A stretch of DNA of 64,000 bases, taken from assembly GCF_003589595.1 (NCBI RefSeq), contig NW_020654080.1, positions 494,432 through 558,431 on the forward strand. The letters run 5' to 3'. Under the pieces are notes generated by a model that did not search any database, was not told where the DNA came from, and saw only the letters and a program-made list of their open reading frames with translations. Below are positions 32,801 through 43,643 of the stretch, in pieces. This stretch comes from Hyposmocoma kahamanoa (lineage: Eukaryota > Arthropoda > Insecta > Lepidoptera > Cosmopterigidae). The position numbers and the translations under genes are program-made. Every line of letters starts with the position of its first letter. Positions within the stretch are counted from its first letter, which is position 1.

Positions 32801-34904
32801 TCTACAACTGTCAGTGTCTTAGTTTCTTAACGTTGAGCGACATCCAACTACCAAAAAAAGATTTTCAGTACCTACGTATAGATAGGTCACGTATTTTGTT
32901 GTTGATCGTAACTTAAATAAATACAATAAAATTTCTTAACTTTCTACTCCGTCGATTGCGTAGTAGAGACAGGACACACGATTGCAAGCTTTAATAAAAG
33001 AAAGTCTGATCGGTCCCGCTACAAGAATACCTGTGTCTGTATATGTACTTCTAAATAGATACAAATAGTGGATACGTAAGCCTAACTTTAGAAGGGCGCG
33101 TGAAAATTGAATTATTACGATGAAAATGTCAGAGCTGAGATATTATTCTTTTTGATATTAATCACTTTATGAACTTCAATAATATGCGACAGATACGCTT
33201 ATCTAAACTAGAATTAAAATGGACACCGTACGTATTGCCGTAGCATTTGGTGTTTACACATACGTATATTTCAAATGTTCATTGCAGTTAAGAAATGCTA
33301 AAATTTTGCTAAACAACTTAAGTTTATTAAAAAATTAAACTAAGGTTGAGATAAATTTTAATGATAAATATTGTTATTTTATTTTTAGATTAAACACAAT
33401 CTATTTTAGTTTTTTGTGCTCATATTTACACCTATTTAAAATCACATGAAATAAACAGTAAAAGGCAGTAAGAAATTCAAAGTGATCACGTGTTTTTTTC
33501 AGTTATGTGATTATTACCTACTGTATTACCAACATTATGTAAAAGCATTAGTGTGGCGCTACAAACTGAAACGACAACAGATTCATTTCCAATTTGAATA
33601 GCTTACAAAACCGCACGTAGCAACATTCGTAGCGTCCGTAGCACAATGGCGTAGCGCCGCCACCGCCGTAGCCGTGTAGCAATACGTGAAAGCCTGCAAT
33701 CGGGCGAGCATTCATTCTGATGAGAACTTTTCTAATTTCTGAACGGTGCTCCACGTTTCATGTAGTCCTGGTACTATTTTTAAATCTATCTTATTTAAAC
33801 GAGTATCAAGTTATTTTGTATTCCACTACCATGTATGTAACTCCAGGGATATTTTTTTATGTTCATGTTGGGTTTTTTTGCTGATCTAAGAGGTTAGACT
33901 TTAGAAACCGTTTGGTACATATAACTCACTTGATGATAATTTTGTGGATTGAATCCTTTTTGCTTTACTACGTCTATTTTTGTTCAAGTTCAAAAGAATC
34001 ATCTTTTTAATCTAAATCACCTCGTTGTTTGGAAAAACCTTTAGTTGTAATAAATGAATTTAGTATAGTAGTTTTGTATGTGTATGCATTCATGACTAGA
34101 AAAATATGAACATTCATCTTAAAAGGTAAGGCTTTGCATACAAACCGGAATTGGCTGCACGCCAGGCCGATCGAGCATTGTAGTATCGACGACACGCGCT
34201 GAATAAAAATGATAAACGCACAAAAACATTGGACAAATATAAAAATGTTAGACGTAGAAAACAATGGGATAATACACAATTTGCGTTTATGATGGGGGGG
34301 CACCATGGTTGTTTTTGTTATGAAACTAAGCCAATGGCTGTTTATGAGCAGTAATTGGTAACTGACAAACAATTAGACATTGTGTACGATGATACGTGTC
34401 TGACAACTATTAAAAATTGTGTTATTTGTATTAAAAGTTCTCATTAATGTCACATATTTGATTGCGCTTCGCAAAAAAATTGTTTGCTGAACGAATGATG
34501 AATGACATTATTACTTATGAAATAGAGTTTTATTTTCAGTTTATTCTTAAAAACACCAGAAGTGAAATTTTTCCTTCAATGTAGAAAGTCTTACGAAATT
34601 TTTCATGTAAAAATAAATATATATGAATCGGTAAGAACCTATCTAAATTTATTCAAGCTACCCTTCTGAGTCAGGGCTCGAAGCTTATTTATGTGCACCG
34701 CAGAGTTTATTTACCCCAACGGCGAGACGAAACCATCCTTCAATGCCACCTTCAATATACCTACATACATCTGTATTGGTATATACGTACCTCTGATACT
34801 TACAATTATTCTAGACTTAGCGGGACACAGGGCTAATAGGCTCGTTAGCAACAAAACTGGCAGTTAGGTCGCCTGTTTGTGCGCTTTTGCAGACTACTAT
34901 ATTC
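29888..34904. other. 5-kb interval poor in recognisable repeats
   Basis: I find none of the repeat families described here and no coding domain. Features are minor: a hairpin acctttcgga/tccgaaaggt at 30501-30534, a TGACGTCA box near 31760, and several AT-rich runs. Short open frames (up to 121 codons, 34007-34372 minus) have no recognisable domain. It may be host intron or regulatory DNA. Confidence 0.4.
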
Positions 34905-35099
34905 AAGGGTGCCGGTGAAATTACAGGCACTTATACATAGTACTTATCAACTTATGTCGCTGGGTGACGGGCGCAGTGGCAGTGCCCCTCAGATCTTTGC
35001 CATGTAAAGCTCTTGAGTGGCAATTATTATGGACAGACGTGTAGCTTACCATCAGGCGCACAACTTGTACGTCCCGGCACTTGATACTATAAAAAAAAA
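34905..35099 (+). repeat. Family A retroposon copy, 5'-truncated
   Basis: Runs from 'aagggtgccggtgaaattac' to 'gtcccggcacttgatactat' and an A9 tail. It has a 9-nt insertion in the 'gcacatgggactt' block. Confidence 0.88.
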
Positions 35100-35845
35100 T
35101 GCAGCTTCATGAGCTTATTGAATCACATAACCAAACATGAATAGACCTTGCTGCCTGTATCAACTCTATATCTTCATGAATAAGATAAACTGGTATATTT
35201 GCACAAATTTGATATATCGTCGACTTCTAAGTTGCAATATATAGACTACATTTTATTTTTGGAAAATTACATTTCCTACACAAAGTCAAGTGCCTGTACA
35301 AATTAGCAAAACCATAGCATTTTACTCGGCAATGTAATCGACATAGAAATAAAATATTTACTTTTACATTTTAATTAAGTAAGTCCGATAAAAATAAACA
35401 TCCGATACGTCATATTATACTCGGTTATATGGATGGGTATAGTAATGCTTTATTGAAACCGACTAATGTGTTCAAATATCAAAACAATAATTAACAATCC
35501 CAAAATAACAGCCACATCTAATAACAGACCAGCTTTAACACAAGCATTTGACAAAGGCGAAATTCGATTCCAGTCGTTTAATAACAAGTTGCCAGTACCA
35601 GTTAATTGCCAAATAGTCGGTTTGTCTATCCGGCTACACACAAAGCGGCAAGGTCTTCATTAGGTGGATATAATTAAAGATACTACGCCACTTCTAGGGG
35701 ACCACCGCAAGGGACACTTTTGGGTCCTTTATTATATATTCTTAGATATATATTCAGGAAAACAACATTGAAACATAGTTTAGCATATTTACACTTTTGT
35801 AATATTATTAAAATGCATACAAAAGCAATTATGCTTTAAATTTGA
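35100..35845. other. Unassigned AT-rich sequence
   Basis: Nothing recognised. Confidence 0.4.
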
Positions 35846-35923
35846 ATAAAATAATAATGATAAGTAATGATGTTACAAACGTAGCTTAATAGCTAACATC
35901 ATTACTTATCATTATTATTTTAT
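35846..35923. repeat. 30-bp perfect inverted repeat, 18-nt loop
   Basis: 35846-35875 and 35894-35923 are exact reverse complements (ataaaataataatgataagt...). It is AT-rich but too long and exact for chance. No other copy of the arm was seen. Confidence 0.85.
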
Positions 35924-38900
35924 GAAACACAAACTGTATTTTTTCTACGTACCTGGCAAAGGCTATAAACCGATTTTGGCTTTATTATTGTGCTAGAACG
36001 AAATCAATGGAGTGTATGATTCCTATTAGAATATTCTCCAGCTCAAAAAGTTCACTTAAATCGTCGTAAATAAAAAACAGTCTTTCGTTTCATACCGTCT
36101 ATATTTCGTAGCCATAAACAACTGACTTTGTTCAATTCTTCCTAAAAATTGCCTCTAGCTGTGATACGTTCCCCTTGACTATTTTAATAAGGCACTAATG
36201 ATAGCTCGTATCGACGGCATTAAAGCTGTGCCAGTGCATTGTTATTGGAAATTGAAAATGGTAGATTGTTAGGGCTGTCGAGCAACCTAAAAACTGCATG
36301 TAAAATTTAATTTTTGAATTTGTTTTACTAATCAATTAAGTGGGGTTTGGTAAGGTACCATATAATACATAATGATATAATATGCAATGTTGAGTGTTTT
36401 GTCTACCTATATTTTTCTCAATTATGCTCCAGGTTCTTATATTATTTGCGGTTTTTGGCGCACATTAGGTTATTTCGTACGATGTTTGTTTTGGTCTCAT
36501 GAATGGTTTTATGCTTAGTTTCCCTCAAGCAAATTACACGCACTATCGTCGTAAAGATAATTCAAGTTTAAATTTTATTTAAGCGTCTATTGGTAACCCT
36601 TTCCTGTTCAATATTTCATCGCTTAAGTAGTGTTGTTTGCGTTGTTTCAGCTGCAACTCTCCCCGTGCCCCTCGGCCCCACCTCTCGCCCTCTCTAAGAC
36701 CCGCTTTCAATTGCTCTTTTCAAACTCTTCCTTTTTCTTTGAACACTTTGTATCTGAGCGCCGGCCGGCGCCGCCTCGCTGAGGAAATTGAAGACCTATT
36801 TAGCTACTATCTATTTAGGATGGTAAAAAATTATGAAGATTTTTTTTATGTCGATTTTAACCACTGTTTTTTTATTGCAATCATCATCATCATTATACAT
36901 CTCACTGCTGAGCATGTGTGTCATCAAAGGTACTTAAGGCCTTAGTCTGATCCAATACGGGTTGTGGCTACACAGGTTTTCTGAAAGTTATGAACCATCT
37001 TCGAAATACAATATTGCTAGTAAACATTTACAACAAATAGTACGTGATTTATAAATTAAAATCACAAATACCAGTCGCCACATTAATTTGTATCGGGCTT
37101 TTAATGAAGAAGTAATAGTCCTCCCACATGCTACCTCTTATTGAGACATGTTAAAACTGGTTATTATTGTTAACTACCGAGAACCATTTGGCTACTTAAA
37201 CTCCTTCACATGCAAACCCCTTGCCATTGATATTCCTCTTATAACGGTCATTCCTCAACGCAACGCAGCTAATAAAATACGCTCCAGACTCATATGTTAC
37301 GCTATGAGGGATGGGTTCAACGTCCTGAGAGGAATAACCTTCTACAATTTACCCACCACGGAAATGTTGCCTTTTCATATTTCTGAAATATGTTTTGGGA
37401 CTCTTTGCGTAAATATTCTCTAGTACTTTTTTACTTACTGTTTGTTTATTTCGTGTATGATGTTAGAAATTTATCGTAAAAAGCTATTTGTGCGTGTTCA
37501 TCAACGATTGTTTCTGGCAGAGGCATTCGCTATTATCTCACCACGATATGACAATGAATGATTCTTTCTTTTCCGCGAACAAACAGTTTTTACTTTTTAA
37601 TTTTCATCACGTTTTTAAATTAAAATAAAACAGACAGCACCCTCCAGGATTGCCCGCAATTTTACACGAAGCAACAAGGTGAAGGTCGTCAACCTTTCTC
37701 TATGAATAAAAACTGCAGAATTGTGAGCGCGCTGGCAACACCGGGCACGTAAATCTGACGATCAATCAGCACAACGACACTGAGCGAATATCTAATTTTG
37801 TTTGTTGCTCCCACGCCACTGAACCGCGGTATTGCCAGACTCTCTCTCGCTAAAAATATACATATGTATATCTACCAGGGAATTTTAATATTATTTGGCG
37901 CACCATCGCCTGTGCGGATAGGTTGGAAACTAGCGGATAGATATCGAATCCCTGTGTACATTTGTGAATGTTTAATAGCAAGAACTCTCCCTATCGGTGG
38001 TGGAACAGCTTGACTAAACCAGCTTTGGAAAAAGTGAGTCAAACCGTCATTGGGCCAGCATGACAGATTCTGATTCTGCCGCCGTAAGTTGAAAGGGCGC
38101 ATGTGACACTTTTAAAAAGAATGAGTTACATGTACTGCCGTGATCAGCAAAAAAAGACAAATCTGCCACAAAATTTGTTTTTTTTCCTAGATAGATTAGG
38201 TATGAAGTTGCCGTAAGAGAAAGAGCGTAAGTACCCACACTTTTATGGTCAAACTAAGTTAATTGGACGCATTTAGAAAATAAATTGGTAAAAAGCCGTA
38301 ATTGCCTAGATACATAATTTGGTTTTAACTACACATTTCAATAATTTAAGTAAATGAAAAGACGCAAGTCACATTTAAGTTTCTATCATCTTCAGTTAAA
38401 GCTGTACATATACATATGTATTTACCGAAAAATGGTAATTTCCCAGATGACAGTTACATAAATTTAAAATAAAGTAAAAATGTTACCTCTTATTTAATGT
38501 AATAAAAATTTAAAAAATATTAAGCTACGACACATTGAAAAGAAATTGTAACTACATGCTGCCCTTTCGTCTTATTATTACGCTAAAGTTAACAATAGTG
38601 TTGTAATTATGCTAAGCTGAAAAGGTACTTGTTACTTGCGGCCATCTTACCTAGTATTGAGTATTTTACGAACATTTTTTTACTAAAATGGAAAGGAAAA
38701 AAGTTAACAATTTGATAATTGAGTTGAGTGAGTTGAATAATGTAAACCTATTATATTGCGTTTGCAGCAAGTGTCTTTATATTTTTTTTTCTTTGAACAT
38801 TATTTTCTCGGATTTGACTTTTTGTCACAAGCGCCCTTTTAACTAAGGGCGGCGGCAGGATCGGCTAGTAGTGGAGCGCTTAATGGGTTGAAGACGAAAA

Positions 38901-39084
38901 ACCATGTACTCTTGCACGTCAGTGATTACTGTAACGATAACTTGTTAATGTCAATAGCAATGAGCAACCTTATCCTAAAACTTTCTCTCTCTCTCTCTCT
39001 CTGTCTCTCTCTCACTCAAAGTAGGCTATTGTGCCGTGACAATTTTAACAAAAAATATAACAACTTCTGAACAAATCTAACGCT
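35924..39084. other. Largely unassigned; a few repeat scraps
   Basis: A GC-rich block lies at 36645-36795 with a 'ttgtttcag' acceptor-like site but no supported exon. 36880-36990 is an antisense LINE 3' end (catcatcatcatt...cactgctgagcatgtg). At 37930-38000 'tatcgaatccctgtgtacat' and 'tgaatgtttaatagc' are a family E SINE remnant. A CT microsatellite lies at 38985-39014. Otherwise unique. Confidence 0.4.
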
Positions 39085-39300
39085 GCGGTTAGAAGGTTCT
39101 AAAACCTCTCACTAGATGTCACTGGCGGCGCGGAATGCCGAAAAATCCACTAGATAGATCTGTAACAAAAACACATAGGAGAATTGCGGTACATCGATAA
39201 TTTGACTTATAGCTCAGTTTTTCTATATGTTCGATTTTTGAATTAATAATCGTAAAAAACTAGTGGAGTTATTTCAGAAGAAAAATCTGAATAGTAAATC
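39085..39300 (+). repeat. Family B SINE variant lacking most of its tRNA head
   Basis: The 5' part 'aggttctaaaacctctcact' and 'ggcggcgcggaatgccg' matches 48130-48210. 'ttgacttatagctcagttt' is then fused directly to 'ctatatgttcgatttttgaa' and the tail 'actagtggagttatttc', so the anticodon-to-T-arm part is deleted. Confidence 0.75.
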
Positions 39301-39478
39301 TAACGTTGCTTATACTCATTCCAGAATATTGAAAACTACAAATCGCACCCTTGGTATAATGAAGTCACATGTCATATGTCAAAAGTGACACATAAAGTCG
39401 TAAAAAACAATAAAGCCAATTACGTATATGTGAAATTATAACTCTCCTATTTAATATAATAATAATAATAAATTATTT

Positions 39479-39790
39479 AGTAGCAGTAGAGCTCCTTCCG
39501 AAAGAGTGAATCCAGGGAAGTACTGCCACCTTACCTATTTCTGCCGCCAAGCAGTAATGTCAGCTTTACTGGTAACATACTGGCGAAATTACAGACACAT
39601 GGGACTTGTCAACTTATGTCTCAGGGTAATGGGCGCAGTGGTAGTGCCCCTCAGATCTTTGCGATTTCAAGCTCAAGGGTTTGCAAGAGCATTCTGGAGT
39701 GACACTGCAACTGTTAAGGACAGGTGTGTAGCTTACCATCAGGCAGACGACTTAGTTCGTCCCGTTACTTGATATTATAAAAAACAAGAC
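39479..39790 (+). repeat. Family A, full-length copy of an inverted pair
   Basis: Full 5' head 'agtagcagtagagctccttc' to the tail 'cgtcccgttacttgatatta' and AAAAAACAA. A 24-nt insertion lies after 'tttcaagctc'. Confidence 0.9.
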
Positions 39791-40036
39791 AACAAGTCGT
39801 GCGCGCCTGATGGTAAGTGACGCACGCCTGTCCATAGCAGTTGCAATGTCACTCAGTGCTTTAAATCGTAAAGATCAGAGAAGTAAGCTAACAAGTCCCA
39901 TGTGCCTGTAATTTCGCCAGCATCCTTACCCTTCAAAACCGGAACACAGTAATATTCATTACTGCTTGGCGGCAGAAGTAGGTAAGGTGGCAGTACTTTC
40001 CTGGGCGAAATCTTTCACTAGGAGTAGCAGTAGACT
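39791..40036 (-). repeat. Family A, second arm of the inverted pair
   Basis: Starts at once with 'acaagtcgtgcgcgcctgat', the antisense family A 3' end, and ends with 'aggagtagcagtagacta', the antisense head. The two copies are joined tail to tail. This arm has lost the 'gtgacgggcgcagtgg' block. Confidence 0.9.
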
Positions 40037-41225
40037 ACTAAATTAATGAACAATAATAATCTGCAGACAGCCACAATAATTACCTGTTCTCAAACTAGTT
40101 CATTATCTGAACTATGCGTATCAGAGCATCAGAATTCACTCGAAGGCACTATGCAGAACACCCAGCACCTTCAACGCAAACCATCAATGTATTCTCTTTC
40201 ACATTCAATATATATTTTTTATCATATACGCTTATACTATGAAACTAATTTTGTTTTTTTTTAAATTTATTTGTAATCACGTAATGGAATAAGTACACAA
40301 TGTGTATTTTGTAATTATGTCAAGGAGTCAAATCTTCAGTACCACCAAATATAAAAGTAATCAAGAAACTAACCAATAAAAGAAACAAACAAAGTAATCA
40401 ACAACAAAAAACAAAGTAACAAACACACACACACACACACACACCACACACGAGCACACACACACACACCCACACATACACTCAAACGCACACACATGAG
40501 CACACACATAGTTTACAAACTTTCAAACTGTATTCATAGTGTAGTTCATACATTTAAATTTTGTTTTCTTTTTCACTATTGTACAACCTTAACCTTAAAC
40601 TTAATTTTAACCTCTGCAATCATAGTATTAAGAGAAAGAGAAAGTTGTCTGTGGTGAGAGACTTGGTATCCTATATTACAAGCTACCTCTTAGGTACCTG
40701 TCCTTTGCAAACATAATATAAATACTATTTTTGTCTATCTTATTTTTGTTCATGTTCAGTTGTTATGTTTGTGGAGAGAAATAAATACAAAAAATAAATA
40801 CAAACTTACACTGAGACACACTACCAAAGGGAAATAAAGGCCTTAAAAAAAGGATTGTTATAATAATTTATTTTTAAGGTAAATTATATAATGAAATACT
40901 TACTAACTAGAGAATTTAATATTAATCCTTATTTTTGAGCGACAGGTGCCAGAGATACACATTTTTTCAGTTTATTTAGACATTTTTACAAATAAGATAA
41001 GGTTCTCCCAAACTTCATAAAAGTTTATCGGAAGAGTTTAGTTACAGTCACATAAACATTACATTCAGTTACCAACAATTACAGTTTTTCAATATTTACC
41101 TACATTGTATCTAACAAATATTTTTTTATTTCGTATTTAACAGACAAAAGCTTGCATGTATTATAAGTCGCCAAGTTCTAATTCCGCCGAATGTACTAGG
41201 GAATTAGATTAAACTCAAGTTTACA
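40037..41225. other. Unassigned with a CA microsatellite
   Basis: 40424-40510 is an interrupted (CA)n tract. The rest is AT-rich with no gene or family recognised. Confidence 0.5.
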
Positions 41226-41229
41226 TAAA

Positions 41230-41431
41230 AGCGTGAAACACACAGAGAGCGGGTGCGGGTCTGGTTGGAACCGTGGCGGGTCTAATTCCGTGTATTTATA
41301 TGGACAACAACACACATATAAATACATGAAATTAGACCCACAGCGGTCCCGACCCGACCCTCGCCCGACCCGCGCCCGACCCGCGCCCTACTCGCGCCCG
41401 ACTCGCACTCGCTTTCTGTATGTTTCACGCT
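41230..41431. mobile_element. Foldback MITE-like element D, copy 1
   Basis: A 202-bp element with ends AGCGTGAAACA and TGTTTCACGCT. The arms extend about 90 bp with mismatches. The arms include 'gcgggtctaattccgtgtat' and, opposite, 'aatacatgaaattagaccca', with GC-rich 'cgacccgcgcccgac' runs. TAAA flanks both sides (41226-41229 and 41432-41435), a likely 4-bp target duplication. No protein. A related element is at 61135. Confidence 0.8.
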
Positions 41432-41435
41432 TAAA

Positions 41436-41597
41436 ATTTGGAAGATACAGTATAAAGCTAAAGTAAAAATGGATTAAAATAATTATTATCTGATTTCGAT
41501 CATACTTTTACAGTTTACTAAATTAATTTACAATTTTTTTTCTTAAATGAATATTAAGTTACAGGTAAGAAAAATTAATAAAAGTAAATAAAAAATT
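41436..41597. other. AT-rich spacer
   Basis: Nothing recognised. Confidence 0.4.
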
Positions 41598-42260
41598 AAA
41601 CTATTTTTCCGGATTTAAATCGCGTATATTTATTTTTTCAAACAAACCGACGTTTCGGGCCCTTTACAGGTCCCATGGTCACGGTTGACTGAGGTGGTAC
41701 AGTCTTCAACCAGTTATGTCTAATATTGATGCAAACCACCCTACTTTTTCACTATAGTTACAATAATTATTAATTAAATACAATATTTTTAATTTTACAA
41801 AGAAAACATTCCGATTTACGCTACATTAAGTTTTACAAATTATTTCATCGAATGAATTTTTATTAAGTTCAATTTATTATTAATTATTAATAGAAATTAG
41901 AATAAACTAAAACATATTAATTAGTACTGCAGTCTTATGTCTGTTTGGAATTTTTCATTAGAGGAAATACTGGATCCCAAACTGGTGGTACGGAGAAACC
42001 ATCTTCCCTGTTGAAATTAGGATGTTTTTTAATTTCAATGGCCTCTCGCAGCATCCTGGGTAGATAACGAACTTCTTTTGCAAGGGCCTGGGGTTTGTCA
42101 AACTTCATTGAATGTGTAGGTTTATCCATGACATGCTCGCAGACTGCAGACTTGTTTACGCGACGGTGTTTGACATCAGCTATATGTTCTTTGACGCGGG
42201 TACAAATACCTGTAAAGGGCCCGAAACGTCGGTTTGTTTGAAAAAACAAATATACGCGAT
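41598..42260 (-). mobile_element. Foldback Penelope-like element with endonuclease tail
   Basis: The left arm 41598-41691 and right arm 42208-42260 are inverted copies of the terminal repeat. Between them, on the minus strand, come the end of a GIY-YIG endonuclease ORF, a stop and about 240 nt of AT-rich 3' UTR. The right arm stops at 'tatacgcgat', and the outer part of the repeat is missing on both sides. Penelope-like elements are known to carry terminal repeats in direct or inverted order and to be 5'-truncated; the layout here fits that. Confidence 0.8.
41935..42206 (-). pseudogene. GIY-YIG endonuclease C-terminus (Penelope-like)
   Basis: About 90 codons read TRVKEHIADVKHRR, SAVCEHVMD, FDKPQALAKEVRYLPRML, REAIEIKKHPNFNRED and SVPPVWDPVF, closing at a TAA on 41935-41937. 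The pattern R..EH, SAV.EH, REAIEI.KH, NFNRE(D)G matches the C-terminal half of the endonuclease domain that follows the RT in Penelope-like elements. The GIY and YIG motifs and the whole RT are missing. The frame is fused upstream to antisense terminal repeat, so residues before TRVKEH are not real protein. Confidence 0.8.
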
Positions 42261-42718
42261 ATTTGGGTGGGTACGTGTATGTAGATAAGCGGTAGGTACA
42301 TGATGTACGTGACACCAAAAGCGATCCAAACTATTTTATGCATTACATTATACAAACAATTTAAAGTAATAACCGTGCTCCAATCAATTGCGGTGGCAAA
42401 TCCTTACCGCCGGGGGCCATAAAACGCGCGGCGAGTCGCGGTTGCCAGCGATTGCAGAACTGCCTTCCGTACAATCGGTTAATACCGTAATTTAGAGTCG
42501 CAACCGACGTAGCATGATTTACTCGCTCCAGAAATTGGTTGGAAATCATTGATATATTATGGAGTTATTGAAACTGCAGTTTGTCATCTCAGTAACTGCA
42601 GTTCGAGCTACGATTGCAATGCACGTTTGAGATTGATTTAACTGTTATCAATAAGTGTACAGAATTTGGTACAAAAAATAGAAACGTATAACTTAATGTG
42701 TTCGTTTTCGAATTGTTA
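42261..42718. other. Unassigned sequence
   Basis: 42400-42500 is GC-balanced without a recognisable domain. No repeat family seen. Confidence 0.35.
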
Positions 42719-42885
42719 TCATACTTGTCTGCAACGCAGAGCTCCCGGGTTCGATTTCCAGGCCGGGAGAAATATTTGTATGGCCTACATTTACCTTTTG
42801 TCATGAGTTTGATAAGTGGTTTATAGCACCCCCGATGAAGGGTTTTCCCAGTGCTACGAGGGCTACGAAAGTGTGATTAAAAAAA
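42719..42885 (+). repeat. Family S SINE, decayed
   Basis: The B box 'cgggttcgatttccaggcc' is followed by 'gtatggcctacatttacctt', a shortened 'ttatagcacccccgatg' and 'gggttttcccagtgctac', with an A9 tail. The A box is lost. Confidence 0.7.
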
Positions 42886-43643
42886 AAGTATATAAATAGT
42901 AAGTACAAAGTTCCCGGTATCATCATGAACTCATTATACGTCCCACTGCTAGGTACGGATCTTCCACAATGGCCCATGCGTGTTGGAGACTTCTCACGTT
43001 TTCCAAAGGCTTAGAACCTTCTTCTTCTTCTTTTTTAACATATCACTAAATTTTTCTTCATCGTTAGCGAAAGGTGCCGCTACAAATGTAAGTAAATTAG
43101 GAATTCAAGTCAGTTGACTTCTCAAATGAGCCAACGTTCTTCAACTAGGCTACCACAGCAATAACAATAAAAAGTAAACTAAGCTACAAAATTTAGAGAA
43201 CTCTGCACGAATAAAGCAAAATCTCCACAAGATATTGAATAAATCAACTTATACAATGGTATGAAACACGTCGCAACAATACGTAGTCGAAGAGCAAATA
43301 TTATTGACGAGAGCCGTGGCATCACGGGAACCAGGAGCGGGCGTCTAATACAATTGTACCGAGTGCTGCTCATACTGCGGGGGACGCACGTACGGTGCTG
43401 ATAGGGGTGGGAACGTGTCAATGCCTCGAATTAGATGTATCGATTCCATACGATTACTTTTTTACACAGTATCTCTTAACTACAACCCAAATGTTTTTCA
43501 GAACATATAACGTTGGCTAAACTCGAAAACTTAGTAGGTCTTGTTAATACAGAGTCTTAGGAGTACTAATACTGTGTATAAGCTGTCAAATTTAATTTGA
43601 TTGTGTTTTTTTAATCTCTTCATATGTTCGTGTTAAGTAAATA
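42886..43643. other. Unassigned; antisense retroposon 3' end at start
   Basis: 42918-42985 reads 'atcatcatgaactcattata' and 'cgtcccactgctaggtacgg', an antisense LINE/SINE 3' end. The rest has an 80-codon minus-strand frame without a domain. Confidence 0.4.

Noticed and set aside
36637..36945. Possible exon after 'gttgtttcag' with a 102-codon frame
   Set aside because: No donor, no recognisable domain, and the open frame follows from GC-rich composition.
40424..40510. CRISPR-like or satellite array
   Set aside because: It is an interrupted CA microsatellite. No CRISPR array, phage or bacterial feature is seen anywhere.
41233..41466. Arg/Pro-rich 77-codon frame
   Set aside because: It is the translation of the GC-rich arms of a foldback MITE.
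42200..42245. Possible hammerhead ribozyme in the terminal repeat ('ctgtaaagggcccgaaacgt')
   Set aside because: Penelope-like terminal repeats can carry hammerheads and GAAAC is suggestive, but the CUGANGA core reads CUGUAAA, stem II has no loop, and the flanks do not form stem I.
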